From Dasania marina DSM 21967 (GTDB lineage: Bacteria; Pseudomonadota; Gammaproteobacteria; Pseudomonadales; Dasaniaceae): a stretch of 64,000 nt of DNA. Position 1 is the stretch's first letter. The number at the start of each line of letters is the position of its first letter. The position numbers and the translations under genes are program-made. This document shows, one piece after another, positions 37,144-45,813 of this stretch. The stretch is taken from NCBI RefSeq assembly GCF_000373485.1, contig NZ_KB891586.1, positions 200,734 to 264,733 on the forward strand, read 5' to 3'. Under the pieces are notes generated by a model, which searched no databases, was not told the DNA's origin, and was given only the letters and a program-made list of their open reading frames with translations.

Positions 37144-39273
37144 ATGAATACGCACATAGACGCCTTACCTAAAGAACGCATCATAGCAAAAACCCGCCGT
37201 GCCATTAGTAAGTGGTCCCACAGCCATCTGACCCGCTATGTTGAGCAATTGGCCGAAAAGTTTTTTACCCTCGCCGACAAATCCGACAATAATGAAAGCC
37301 AGACCCGCTATTTCCAAGTACGGGATGAGATTATTAATAAGCAGGCCCTTATAGAGCAGCGCTTTAGCCAACATCTGCTAGACGCTTTTCAAAACTATCA
37401 AAACATACGCCCCACCAACAGCGACTTCAATCTTAGCCAGCAGCAAGAAGATCAAACCCTCAGCCTAGTTGATAACGACGAACTGGAAGAAGCGCTGGCC
37501 ATAAAAACCATGGCACTAAAAGCCAGTAACGACTGTTCAGCGGGAATCTACGCTCTCAACCAACGCCTGGCCGCCTTACGTGGTGGCAGTAAAATGAGCG
37601 ACTATGACAACCCCATAGCCCCCGGCGTTTTTGCCGAAGCCTTACAAGCAGCAGTAACAGGCTTACTACTAGACAATCAATCACGGCTCATCGTTTACAA
37701 AATGTTTGACAGCTTGTTTATGCGCAAACTGGACTCACTGTACAAGCTCTTAAACCAACACTTTGAAGCGCGCGGCTTACTACCCCATTTAAATTACGAA
37801 ACTCATAAGTCACCCTCAGAGTTATTACCCGAAGAACTTAAAAATTTAGAGAATGAGCCCTCCCTCAATCATCAAATTGATCTTTTTAAATCTATCCAAC
37901 AGTTACAGCAATTACTGCCTATACCCAGCATACCTGCGGGCCAAGCCATTACCGTAGATCAACTCATACACAGCATACAGGCCTTGCAACACAATGCCGC
38001 TGGCGAGTTAAGCCATATAGAAAGCCCACAGCAACTGCAAGCAGGCCTCCCCCTACAGCTACGGCAGCAAGCTGAGCAGGATGCGAAAAAAACCGCAGAG
38101 ATAGATACCCATGTTATAGAAATTGTAGGCTTGCTTTTTGAGTACATGCTCAACGATGAAAAATTACCTGACTCGGTAAAAACCTTATTGAGCTATCTGC
38201 ATACCCCTTTCTTAAAAGTAGCGGTTATCGATAAAGCGTTTTTTAACCACCCACAACACCCCGCTAGGCAGTTACTCAACAACTTGGTTGCCTCGGGAGA
38301 GCGCTGGGTAGAGCCCAATAACAAACACAAAAGCGAAGTTTTTCAACAAATCAAAAACGTGGTTGAACGCATACTAAACGACTTTGACAACGACATACGC
38401 TTATTTTCGGAGCTGGCCTTTGAGTTTAATCGTCACATACGCCAACACGCGCGCCGCATACACCTCACCGAAGAACGAGCCATGCAAGCCGCCAAAGGCG
38501 AAAACAAACTGAAAGAAATACGGCTAAAAGTCGACGCATTTATTAAGAAAAAAATAGGCCAAGTCAAATTACCCGATTTTGTCAGCACGCTGTTATTTGA
38601 GCCTTGGTCCAACTATATGGCTTTTAATCTATTGCGCTTTGGTTCGCGCAGCGGCCAGTGGCAGCATGCCGCCACTATGGTGGATGATATTTTATGGTTT
38701 GTACAAATTATCCAATACTCCACGCAACCGAAAAAAAACCTGCGCTTTAACGAATTATTAGAATCGCTACCCTCTGCCCTGCAACAAGGTTTTGACACCG
38801 TAGGCTATGACGCCAGCCAGGGGCAGCAGATTATCAACCAACTAATGCATTTGCATGAACAACATGCTAAAACCCACAGCCAGTCTGCAACGAAAACGAC
38901 AGAAACCGCCAAACAGCCTGAAATCATCAGCGCCCATATCGATGAAATGGATATCAATCTAGCCATAGAGGAAGAAACCAAGGGCGACGATATTGTTCAA
39001 CAACTTAAGCAAACCGAGTTTGGCACCTGGTTTATTTTCGACGCCAAGAGTAAACAAGCGCAACAGGTTAAACTGGCTTGGTCCAACACTACCACCCTGC
39101 ACTTTATGTTTGTAAACCGCATGGGGCAACAAGTAGCGATTAAAAGCGGGCAAGAACTAGCCCAAGCTATACGGACAGGTGATATCAAAATATTAAGCAA
39201 AGAAGACGAAAAGCCCTTCTTTGAAAAAGCACTTGAACGTATCCTCAAACAGATACAACATAAACAAAAATAA
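37144..39273 (+). CDS. DUF1631 family protein
   Basis: A 709-residue protein. I use the ATG at 37144 (MNTHIDALPKER); an in-frame TTG at 37126 is the alternative. It matches the DUF1631 family of large, mostly helical proteins (SRLIVYKMFDSLFMRKLDSL YKLLN, then LLFEPWSNYMAFNLLRFG). The last 90 residues (FGTWFIFDAKSKQAQQVKLA, LHFMFVNRMGQQVAI) resemble the small beta-barrel seen next to or fused with PilZ domains. A PilZ gene follows after 21 bp. DUF1631 proteins are sometimes mislabelled 'thymidine phosphorylase'; nothing here supports that. Function unknown, probably linked with cyclic-di-GMP signalling. Confidence 0.82.
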   Translation: MNTHIDALPKERIIAKTRRAISKWSHSHLTRYVEQLAEKFFTLADKSDNNESQTRYFQVRDEIINKQALIEQRFSQHLLDAFQNYQNIRPTNSDFNLSQQQEDQTLSLVDNDELEEALAIKTMALKASNDCSAGIYALNQRLAALRGGSKMSDYDNPIAPGVFAEALQAAVTGLLLDNQSRLIVYKMFDSLFMRKLDSLYKLLNQHFEARGLLPHLNYETHKSPSELLPEELKNLENEPSLNHQIDLFKSIQQLQQLLPIPSIPAGQAITVDQLIHSIQALQHNAAGELSHIESPQQLQAGLPLQLRQQAEQDAKKTAEIDTHVIEIVGLLFEYMLNDEKLPDSVKTLLSYLHTPFLKVAVIDKAFFNHPQHPARQLLNNLVASGERWVEPNNKHKSEVFQQIKNVVERILNDFDNDIRLFSELAFEFNRHIRQHARRIHLTEERAMQAAKGENKLKEIRLKVDAFIKKKIGQVKLPDFVSTLLFEPWSNYMAFNLLRFGSRSGQWQHAATMVDDILWFVQIIQYSTQPKKNLRFNELLESLPSALQQGFDTVGYDASQGQQIINQLMHLHEQHAKTHSQSATKTTETAKQPEIISAHIDEMDINLAIEEETKGDDIVQQLKQTEFGTWFIFDAKSKQAQQVKLAWSNTTTLHFMFVNRMGQQVAIKSGQELAQAIRTGDIKILSKEDEKPFFEKALERILKQIQHKQK

Positions 39274-39294
39274 CAGCGATCAAGCGAGTCAACC

Positions 39295-39627
39295 ATGACC
39301 AGAAAACAAGAGCGTGTAGAATTAAACCAAAGCATCACCGTAAGCGACATTATCAATGGTGGTTTATTTGGCGAGCTTATCAACGTCACCACCGAAGGCT
39401 TAATGGTCATGACGGATAAGAACATACCCACCCATGCCATTTATCAGCTCTCGCTGACCTTACCCACCCCCATTTTAGGCAGTAACAGCATAGAGGTAGG
39501 TGCCGACTGCCTGTGGTGCAAGGCCGAAGAAAACTTCAATCGCCACTGGGCCGGGTTGCATATTATCGACGCGTCAGAGCAAGCCATGGCACAATTAGCG
39601 CAGCTGATAGATCACTACAAAAAATAG
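39295..39627 (+). CDS. PilZ-domain cyclic-di-GMP receptor
   Basis: A 110-residue single-domain PilZ protein. The N-terminal RKQER (RXXXR) and the NVTTEG segment (a Thr variant of [DN]XSXXG) are the two cyclic-di-GMP-binding motifs; WAGLHIID ends the barrel. It lies 21 bp after the DUF1631 gene in an apparent operon and at the end of a region with several cyclic-di-GMP enzymes, so it is a likely receptor for their signal. Confidence 0.9.
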   Translation: MTRKQERVELNQSITVSDIINGGLFGELINVTTEGLMVMTDKNIPTHAIYQLSLTLPTPILGSNSIEVGADCLWCKAEENFNRHWAGLHIIDASEQAMAQLAQLIDHYKK

Positions 39628-39680
39628 TCACTATTCATCGTATTACCCCCGCAATAGCTTACCCTAGCCACTTTTTCGGC

Positions 39681-39686
39681 TATAAT
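39681..39686 (+). promoter_or_regulatory. Candidate -10 box upstream of the aminotransferase gene
   Basis: A perfect TATAAT followed by TCCG lies 85 bp before the start codon of the aminotransferase gene. No good -35 hexamer stands at 16-18 bp, so support is partial. Confidence 0.35.
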
Positions 39687-39770
39687 TCCGCCCCCATGAA
39701 TTAGCCACAGCCCAAAAGGCATGGCGATTTATTACTCAACATCTACATAGATCACATTGAGGGTAATCCA

Positions 39771-41048
39771 TTGCGTCTCAGCCAAGCCGCCCCCGAACAG
39801 CTGCGCGAGCTAGAAAAAAGTCTAAGCGAGCAGTACCTAACCTTTCAAACCGCCGGATTAAATTTAGATTTAACCCGCGGCAAGCCCAGTGCCGAGCAAC
39901 TCAGCCTCTCTAACACACTGGACGGCATACTCAACGGTAATTACAGCGATGGCAGCGGCACCGACTTGCGCAACTACGGTGGCCTAGACGGCTTACCCGA
40001 AGCCAAGCAACTGTTTGCCGACATGCTAGGCGTTCAGGCACAAGACATACTTGTGGGCGGCAACGGCAGCCTGCCTATGATGTACTTCAGCCTGCAAACC
40101 GCCCTCAGCCAAGGTTTAGCCGGTAAAGACAGCGCCTGGAGCTTACAGGGCCCCGTTAAATTCTTAGCCCCCGTGCCTGGCTACGACAGGCACTTCACCG
40201 CCAGCCAACACTTAGGCATAGAGCTTATTCCCGTAGCCATGAATGAGTACGGCCCAGATATGGATCAGGTAGAAGCCCTAGTTAAATCTGACCCCAGCAT
40301 TAAGGGCATCTGGTGTGTGCCGCGCTTCTCCAACCCTACCGGCATCGTTTATAGCGATGACGTCGTCAACCGCATGGCTAAGCTAGGCCATATCGCCGGC
40401 GATCACTTCCGCATATTTTGGGATAACGCCTATGCGGTACATGTACTCGATGATCAAGCGCCAGTGCTGGCCAATCTCTATGAGGCATGCAAAAGCGCAG
40501 GCACAGAAGACAGCGTACTCATATTCGGCTCTACCTCAAAAATCACCTTTGCCGGTGCCGGCGTAGGTTTTATGGCTGCTTCAACCAGCAACCTTAGCGC
40601 ACTAAAAGACGCCCTAGGCTACAGCACCATAGGACCCGATAAGGTTAACCAATACCGTCACGTGAAGTTTCTAAAAGATCAGGCCACTCTGACCGAGCAC
40701 ATGAAAAAGCACGCCGCCATTATGAAGCCTCGTTTCGATGCTGTGTTGCAGCAGCTTAAATCTGAATTAGGCGATGACGACATTGCCAGCTGGACAGAGC
40801 CGCAAGGGGGTTACTTTATTTCTGTAGACACGCGCCCAGGCCTGGCCAAACAAGTAATACAGCTGGCAGCGGAAGCCGGGGTTAAGCTCACCCCCGCCGG
40901 CGCTCCCTTCCCCTACGGTAAGGATCCGCAGGATAGCAATATCCGTATTGCCCCCTCCTTCCCCAGCATAGAGGACCTAAAACAGGCCACCGCGGTGTTT
41001 ATCACCTGTTTAAAACTGGCCACTGTCAGGCAGGCACTAGCCAGCTAA
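39771..41048 (+). CDS. Class I aspartate aminotransferase-like enzyme
   Basis: A PLP-dependent aminotransferase of 425 residues. It begins at TTG with GAGGG a few bases upstream and resembles the actinobacterial-type (subgroup Ic) aspartate aminotransferases: LDLTRGKPSAEQLSLS, GNGSLPMMYFSLQ, VPRFSNPTGIVYSD, FWDNAYAVH and the Schiff-base lysine in FGSTSKITFAGAGVGFM. It probably transfers the amino group between aspartate and 2-oxoglutarate, but substrate choice is not certain. Single gene closed by a terminator. Confidence 0.88.
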   Translation: MRLSQAAPEQLRELEKSLSEQYLTFQTAGLNLDLTRGKPSAEQLSLSNTLDGILNGNYSDGSGTDLRNYGGLDGLPEAKQLFADMLGVQAQDILVGGNGSLPMMYFSLQTALSQGLAGKDSAWSLQGPVKFLAPVPGYDRHFTASQHLGIELIPVAMNEYGPDMDQVEALVKSDPSIKGIWCVPRFSNPTGIVYSDDVVNRMAKLGHIAGDHFRIFWDNAYAVHVLDDQAPVLANLYEACKSAGTEDSVLIFGSTSKITFAGAGVGFMAASTSNLSALKDALGYSTIGPDKVNQYRHVKFLKDQATLTEHMKKHAAIMKPRFDAVLQQLKSELGDDDIASWTEPQGGYFISVDTRPGLAKQVIQLAAEAGVKLTPAGAPFPYGKDPQDSNIRIAPSFPSIEDLKQATAVFITCLKLATVRQALAS

Positions 41049-41076
41049 GCAAAGGCTGGATAGCCTAACGAAGATA

Positions 41077-41106
41077 AAGCTCTCACCTAGCTGAGGGCTT
41101 TTTTTT
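41077..41106 (+). terminator. Intrinsic terminator of the aminotransferase gene
   Basis: AAGC-T-CTCA pairs with TGAG-G-GCTT around a six-base loop, followed by eight T residues, just after the stop codon region. Confidence 0.85.
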
Positions 41107-41137
41107 GTCTGAGAAATCTCTAGTTGAAAAAAGAGGT

Positions 41138-41302
41138 ACTAGTGCCGAGGGCTGAGCCAGATGCCGCCGCTACATGGTCTGGCCCCTACTGGGTACCCGC
41201 GTCCGCTACTGAGCCTTAAAGCGCTACGCTGTCTCATCCGCTACCGCGGCCAGCCCTTTTATATTTCGCGACAGCACCCGACTCAGCCCTCTGGCATCGA
41301 GT
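41138..41302. repeat. Duplicated structured element, module 1, copy A
   Basis: A 165-bp module bounded by inverted arms. GAGGGCTGAG at the left is the exact complement of CTCAGCCCTC at the right, and the pairing extends through TGCC/GGCA. About 85-90% identical to the module at 41595-41760. Internal CTGGCC and GGCCAG can also pair. No credible reading frame lies in it. It may be a non-coding RNA, a small mobile element without its own transposase, or an operator array; I cannot decide. Confidence 0.75.
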
Positions 41303-41347
41303 GAATGCCAATTTTGCAGTTAAGAAAACTGTACTCTAATGCCACGC

Positions 41348-41510
41348 GATAGACAGGTAATGGCACAAGGTTATTGCGTAATAGTAAAGATGAGCGCTGA
41401 GTGAGCGACTGAGACCGGCTGCCTTCCCCGCAGGGGAGGCGGGAGTGAAGGTAGCCCGCCCCCTGCAGGACAGCGCCGCCATCATGGAGCAATGACCTTG
41501 TGCCATTGCC
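41348..41510. repeat. Duplicated structured element, module 2, copy A
   Basis: A 163-bp module whose ends (41356-41376 and 41490-41510) are inverted copies matching at 19 of 21 positions; both differences would be G-U pairs in RNA. Inside are a short hairpin (CCCC-GCA-GGGG) and a pairing GGCGGG/CCCGCC. It repeats at 41763-41911. It is separated from module 1 by 45 bp in this copy. Confidence 0.75.
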
Positions 41511-41594
41511 GAGTTTAAAAACTCTAGTCTTGCCAAGGGACAAGCGTACTGTTTTTGGGTTTTTATTGCGGGAGAGGCTCAATAGAGTGGTTTA

Positions 41595-41760
41595 CTAACA
41601 CGATGGCTGAGCCGGGCGCCGCCGCTACATGGTCTGGCCCCTCCGGGGTTCCCGCGTCCGCTACTGTGCCTTAAGGCGCTGTGCTGTCTCATTCGCTACC
41701 GCGGCCAGCCCTTTTATATTTCGCGACAGCACCCGACTCAGCCCTCTAGCATCGTGCTAG
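41595..41760. repeat. Duplicated structured element, module 1, copy B
   Basis: Second copy of the module at 41138-41302. The arms GGCTGAG/CTCAGCC are kept, but the outer arm differs from copy A (CACGAT/ATCGTG in place of TGCC/GGCA) and still pairs, a covariation-like pattern that favours a selected fold. The core from CCGCTACATGGTCTGGCCCC onward is nearly identical to copy A. Confidence 0.75.
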
Positions 41761-41762
41761 TT

Positions 41763-41932
41763 GATAGGCAGGTAATGGCACAAGGTTATTGCGTAATAGT
41801 AAAGATGAGCGCTGAGTGAACGACTGAGACCCGCTGTTTTCCCCGCAGGGGAGGCGGACTCAGGTGTGAGTGAAGGCCGCCATCATGGAGCAATGAGCTT
41901 GTGCCAGTACCGGATTAAAAAACCTCTAATCA
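41763..41932. repeat. Duplicated structured element, module 2, copy B
   Basis: Second copy of the module at 41348-41510, directly abutting module 1 copy B (2 bp apart). The left arm (41771-41791) is identical to copy A; the right arm (41891-41911) matches it at 18 of 21 positions as complement. About 20 bp of the interior of copy A is missing here, removing the CCCGCC partner strand. Confidence 0.75.
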
Positions 41933-41983
41933 CACCGAAAAATAAGCTCATAGCTTTGATGGTTTTAACTAAATAATGACGAT

Positions 41984-42331
41984 TTAATCAGTAGAATCTG
42001 GCGTTTTAATGACGGGCCTGGCCATAGAGGGAAACTTAGACACATTACTGGCCGTACCACCAGATTCAACAATTTTGCCCACCCCTTCCTTCTCTACCTC
42101 GTCTATACGCACTATAGAGTGCATGGGGATATACGACCTAGCCACACCATTAAACTCGAGTTTCAGCTTCTCTTCAGCGGGATCGACTATCATTTGGCTG
42201 CGCTCGCCAAACACAAATTCTTCTACCTCTATAAAGCCATACATCTCACTCTGATAGATGGCTTTGGCGTATAGCTCATAGATTTTGTCTTGATTATAAA
42301 AAATAACTTTATAAATGGGGTTTGTTGCCAT
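41984..42331 (-). CDS. DUF1820 family protein
   Basis: A 115-residue soluble protein beginning MATNPIYKVIFYNQDKIYEL, with FIEVEEFVFGERSQMIVDPA and YIPMHSIVRIDEV, matching the DUF1820 family of small gammaproteobacterial proteins. Function unknown. It is divergent from miaB and its 3' end lies just beyond the duplicated structured element. Confidence 0.85.
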   Translation of the reverse strand: MATNPIYKVIFYNQDKIYELYAKAIYQSEMYGFIEVEEFVFGERSQMIVDPAEEKLKLEFNGVARSYIPMHSIVRIDEVEKEGVGKIVESGGTASNVSKFPSMARPVIKTPDSTD

Positions 42332-42658
42332 GTTTAAACCTAATATTAAAAACTGTACTGCATGGGGTTGACACTTTCGGCGCGCATATTACCACAAGCA
42401 CTGGCTAGGCCACTACACTATATAAGCCGCCACAGATTAGCCAGCAGACAACGATTAACCGCCAACGACTCAACTCACCCACCGCGATTGCTCACCACAG
42501 GCCATAATTTATGGGTCTCTTTATGACACCATTTATGGGCTATATAGCCTTTTTAACGCTTACCCCACGGTATAATTTTGCGGTATAATCGCCGCCCTTT
42601 TGAACACTACAGTTTACCAAAGCGTCTAAAACTTTCTCGTAAACAGGTTTATAGCAAC
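42332..42658. other. Intergenic region between the DUF1820 and miaB genes
   Basis: A 327-bp gap between divergent genes that must carry both promoters. It contains the tandem TATAAT boxes listed separately. I see no other repeat, hairpin or frame of note. Confidence 0.6.
42571..42589 (+). promoter_or_regulatory. Tandem perfect -10 boxes upstream of miaB
   Basis: TATAAT occurs at 42571-42576 and again at 42584-42589, each preceded by CGG, so the segment is a short direct repeat. They lie 70-88 bp before the chosen miaB start. No strong -35 element is visible. Confidence 0.5.
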
Positions 42659-44056
42659 ATGTCAGACAATATCATTATCAGCACTAACGATAGCAGCCTA
42701 GCTCAATCCCCACTCAGCAACAGCGATGGCCGGCCTAAAAAGCTATTTATTAAAACCCACGGCTGCCAAATGAATGAGTACGACTCCTCACGCATAGAGG
42801 ATTTGTTAGGCAGCAGCCACGGCGTAGAAACCACGGATAACCCCGAAGAAGCTGATATATTACTGCTCAACACCTGTTCCATACGCGAAAAAGCCCAAGA
42901 GAAGGTGTTCCACCAACTGGGCCGCTGGAAAAAACTCAAAGACAAAAACCCCAACCTCGTCATAGGCGTGGGCGGCTGTGTCGCCAGCCAAGAAGGTTCG
43001 GCGATTAGTGATAGAGCCCCTTTTGTCGACCTTATCTTTGGCCCGCAAACCTTACACCGTGTGCCTACTATGATAGAGGCCAAAAAACACAACGGCCCGG
43101 TAGTGGTAGACGTTACCTTCCCTGAAATCGAAAAATTCGATAATTTACCCGAGCCTACCGTAGACGGCCCCTCGGCGTTTGTGTCGATTATGGAAGGCTG
43201 TTCCAAATACTGCACCTTCTGCGTAGTGCCCTATACCCGTGGCGAAGAAGTGAGTCGCCCCTTTGATGATGTTATCGCCGAAATTGCCGGCCTAGCCGAC
43301 AAAGGCGTGCGCGATGTTAATCTGCTAGGCCAAAACGTAAATGCCTACCGCGGCCTTAACCACCTAGATGAAGTGGTAGACTTTGCCGAGCTAGTCACCT
43401 TTGTCGCCCGCATACCCGGCATAGAGCGCATACGCTACACCACCTCACACCCGGTAGAATTTAGCGACGCGCTAATCGAAGCCTACGCGCAAGTGCCCGA
43501 GCTGGTCAGCCACTTACACCTACCGGTACAAAGCGGTTCAGATAAAATTTTGGCGGCCATGAAACGCGGCCATACCCGCGCTGAATATATCAGTAAAATC
43601 AACCGATTAAAGGCCATACGCCCCGATATAAGCCTGTCTTCGGACTTTATCATAGGCTTCCCTGGCGAAACCGATCAAGACTTCCAAGACACCATGGATT
43701 TAATCCACGAAGTGGGTTTTGACCTCTCCTATAGCTTTATTTACAGCGCTAGGCCAGGCACCCCCGCTTCAGAGCTGAAAGACGATACCCCAGCTCAGGT
43801 GCACAAGCAGCGCCTGCAAATACTGCAAGATCGCATCAACCAACAAACCCAACAAATTAGCCGCCGCATGGTGGATAATATTGAGCGCATATTGGTGACC
43901 GGCGTTTCCAGAAAAGACCCGGGCGAACTACAGGGCCGCACCGAAAACAACCGCGTGGTTAACTTTGGCGCCAGTGACCACAGTATCATAGGCGATTTTG
44001 CTGACGTACTGATCACCGAAGCGCTACCCAACTCCCTGCGCGGTATATTGCAATAA
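42659..44056 (+). CDS. miaB: tRNA-2-methylthio-N6-isopentenyladenosine synthase MiaB
   Basis: Radical-SAM methylthiotransferase acting on A37 of tRNAs reading UNN codons. I start at the ATG at 42659 ([11 protein letters not shown]); a TTG-started extension from 42578 would overlap the -10 boxes. The 465-residue protein has the UPF0004 domain ([25 protein letters not shown]), the radical-SAM motif [15 protein letters not shown] (CX3CX2C), [20 protein letters not shown] and a C-terminal TRAM domain. The ybeZ-ybeY-corC-lnt genes follow, a common arrangement, but after a terminator. Confidence 0.97.
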   Translation: MSDNIIISTNDSSLAQSPLSNSDGRPKKLFIKTHGCQMNEYDSSRIEDLLGSSHGVETTDNPEEADILLLNTCSIREKAQEKVFHQLGRWKKLKDKNPNLVIGVGGCVASQEGSAISDRAPFVDLIFGPQTLHRVPTMIEAKKHNGPVVVDVTFPEIEKFDNLPEPTVDGPSAFVSIMEGCSKYCTFCVVPYTRGEEVSRPFDDVIAEIAGLADKGVRDVNLLGQNVNAYRGLNHLDEVVDFAELVTFVARIPGIERIRYTTSHPVEFSDALIEAYAQVPELVSHLHLPVQSGSDKILAAMKRGHTRAEYISKINRLKAIRPDISLSSDFIIGFPGETDQDFQDTMDLIHEVGFDLSYSFIYSARPGTPASELKDDTPAQVHKQRLQILQDRINQQTQQISRRMVDNIERILVTGVSRKDPGELQGRTENNRVVNFGASDHSIIGDFADVLITEALPNSLRGILQ

Positions 44057-44097
44057 ACCCCCTTATGCCCCTATACACAGCATTCTACAAGGCGTTA

Positions 44098-44124
44098 AAA
44101 AAGCGGTTTAATTCGCCGCTTTTT
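44098..44124 (+). terminator. Intrinsic terminator downstream of miaB
   Basis: AAAAAGCGG and CCGCTTTTT form a 9-bp stem around a nine-base loop, with the stem's own T run serving as the tail. It lies 42 bp after the miaB stop. Confidence 0.7.
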
Positions 44125-44158
44125 AGGTATATGCTGCCAATATGTTGGTTGCCGCAAC

Positions 44159-45280
44159 TTGCGGCTTATAAGTAAACATTTGAACAAAAACCCTTCTTAC
44201 AAAAAGGCTCTTACTCTAGAGCCTAATGACGCCCGGCATTTAGCCAATCTCTGCGGCCAGTTAAATGAGCACCTACGCCAGATTGAACAGCGCCTGGCGG
44301 TGATCATACATAGTCGTGGCAATCACTTTACCATCGCCGGCCGGCAGGCCGATGTCGACGTCAGCGCCGACCTCATCGAGCAACTCTACCGCGAGGCCCG
44401 TAACGGCACCGAATTGACTCCACAAACCCTACACCTTAATTTGCAGCAGGCCGGCATAGACGACCTAGTGCAGCAGCAACTACTCAATCCAGAACTAAAT
44501 AAAGAACTCAAGAAAGAGGATAGCCACGCCGTCGTGAACAGCCCTATAGAATCAACCAAAGACAACAGTGTCGAGCCCTTCACCCTCATACACACCAAAA
44601 AGCTCAGCATTAAACCCCGCGGCGGCAACCAGCAAGGCTATGTGCGCGCCATACTCAACCACGACATTAACTTTGGTATAGGCCCGGCCGGTACCGGCAA
44701 AACCTATTTAGCGGTAGCCTGTGCCGTACAGGCCCTGCTCAACGATGATGTGCAGCGCATATTACTGGTGCGGCCGGCAGTAGAAGCCGGTGAAAAACTG
44801 GGATTTTTGCCCGGCGACCTCGCCCAAAAAATCGACCCTTATTTGCGCCCCCTATACGACGCCCTCTACGAAATGCTGGGCGACGAAACCGTTAGCAAAC
44901 TGGTAGAGCGCAACGTCATAGAAATCGCCCCGCTGGCCTATATGCGCGGCCGCACCCTTAACGACGCCTATATTATTTTGGATGAAAGCCAAAACACCAC
45001 CAAGGAACAAATGAAAATGTTTCTTACCCGCATAGGCTTTGGCTCTACCGCGGTCATTACCGGTGACGCCACCCAGATAGACTTACCGCGCGGCACCCAA
45101 TCGGGGCTTATCCACGTAATGAAGGTGCTGGAAAATATAGAGGGGATTAGTTTTACCTATTTTGAATCCAAGGATGTAGTCAGACACCCCTTGGTTGCGC
45201 GCATAGTAGATGCCTACGCCGCGCAAGAAAGCCAAGAACAGTCTATTAAAGACCAAGCCCGCAGCGGCCAAAACAGCTAA
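44159..45280 (+). CDS. ybeZ: PhoH-like ATPase YbeZ
   Basis: P-loop ATPase that works with the ribosome-maturation factor YbeY. It has an N-terminal region similar to KH/PhoH leaders ([20 protein letters not shown]), Walker [30 protein letters not shown] and Walker [12 protein letters not shown]. No ATG fits the start: TTG at 44159 or TTG at 44180 are the candidates, the second giving a start closer to relatives. Its stop overlaps the ybeY start by one base (TAATG), showing coupling. Confidence 0.95.
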   Translation: MRLISKHLNKNPSYKKALTLEPNDARHLANLCGQLNEHLRQIEQRLAVIIHSRGNHFTIAGRQADVDVSADLIEQLYREARNGTELTPQTLHLNLQQAGIDDLVQQQLLNPELNKELKKEDSHAVVNSPIESTKDNSVEPFTLIHTKKLSIKPRGGNQQGYVRAILNHDINFGIGPAGTGKTYLAVACAVQALLNDDVQRILLVRPAVEAGEKLGFLPGDLAQKIDPYLRPLYDALYEMLGDETVSKLVERNVIEIAPLAYMRGRTLNDAYIILDESQNTTKEQMKMFLTRIGFGSTAVITGDATQIDLPRGTQSGLIHVMKVLENIEGISFTYFESKDVVRHPLVARIVDAYAAQESQEQSIKDQARSGQNS

Positions 45281-45753
45281 TGCAAGCCCTAGACCTAGAC
45301 CTGCAAATAGCCGATAGCCTTGCGGCCGACGCTGCGACCCTACCCACTAGCGACAATTTTGAGCTATGGGTGGCCGCCGCGCTAGCCGGCCGTAAAAGCG
45401 AGGCCGAACTCACCGTGCGCTTAGTCGACGAGCAGGAGATACGCGAGCTCAACGCCACCTATAGGCACCAAGACAAAGCCACTAACGTTTTATCGTTTCC
45501 GGCCGACTTACCCGAACATATAGACATACCCTTGCTGGGCGATATTATTATCTGCCCGGCAGTGGTCGCTGCCGAAGCCCAGCAGCAACAAAAAACCTTA
45601 ACCGCCCACTGGGCGCATATGGTGATACACGGCACCCTACATTTGCTAGGCTATGACCATATAGAAGAGCAACAAGCTGTCGCTATGGAAGCGATAGAAA
45701 TACAACTACTTGCCCAGCTGGATTACCCCAACCCTTATCAATGCCCGCATTGA
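45280..45753 (+). CDS. ybeY: Endoribonuclease / rRNA maturation factor YbeY
   Basis: Zinc-dependent RNase of 157 residues, needed for 16S rRNA 3'-end maturation and ribosome quality control. The metal site is the three-histidine motif [11 protein letters not shown], preceded by [12 protein letters not shown]. It is translationally coupled to ybeZ and lies 60 bp upstream of corC. Confidence 0.96.
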   Translation: MQALDLDLQIADSLAADAATLPTSDNFELWVAAALAGRKSEAELTVRLVDEQEIRELNATYRHQDKATNVLSFPADLPEHIDIPLLGDIIICPAVVAAEAQQQQKTLTAHWAHMVIHGTLHLLGYDHIEEQQAVAMEAIEIQLLAQLDYPNPYQCPH

Positions 45754-45813
45754 AAAGGCTAGGCTAGCCACTACGGTATTCATTATTAACTTACAGGAAA
45801 ACAACAAAACGCC

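Noticed and set aside
37144-39273. Thymidine phosphorylase
   Set aside because: DUF1631 proteins are sometimes given this name, but no phosphorylase motif is visible.
41283-41582. Minus-strand reading frame across module 2 of the duplicated element
   Set aside because: It crosses the inverted arm and a low-complexity stem, has no ribosome site and is not kept in the second copy.
41138-41932. CRISPR array or integron attC cassette array
   Set aside because: The repeated units are over 150 bp and only two in number, with no short spacers, cas genes, integrase or attC core sites.
41138-41932. Retron non-coding RNA
   Set aside because: Inverted arms recall retron a1/a2 pairs, but there is no reverse transcriptase anywhere in the window and the element is duplicated in tandem.
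44386-44628. Minus-strand frame inside ybeZ
   Set aside because: Antisense shadow with cysteine/serine-rich nonsense sequence.
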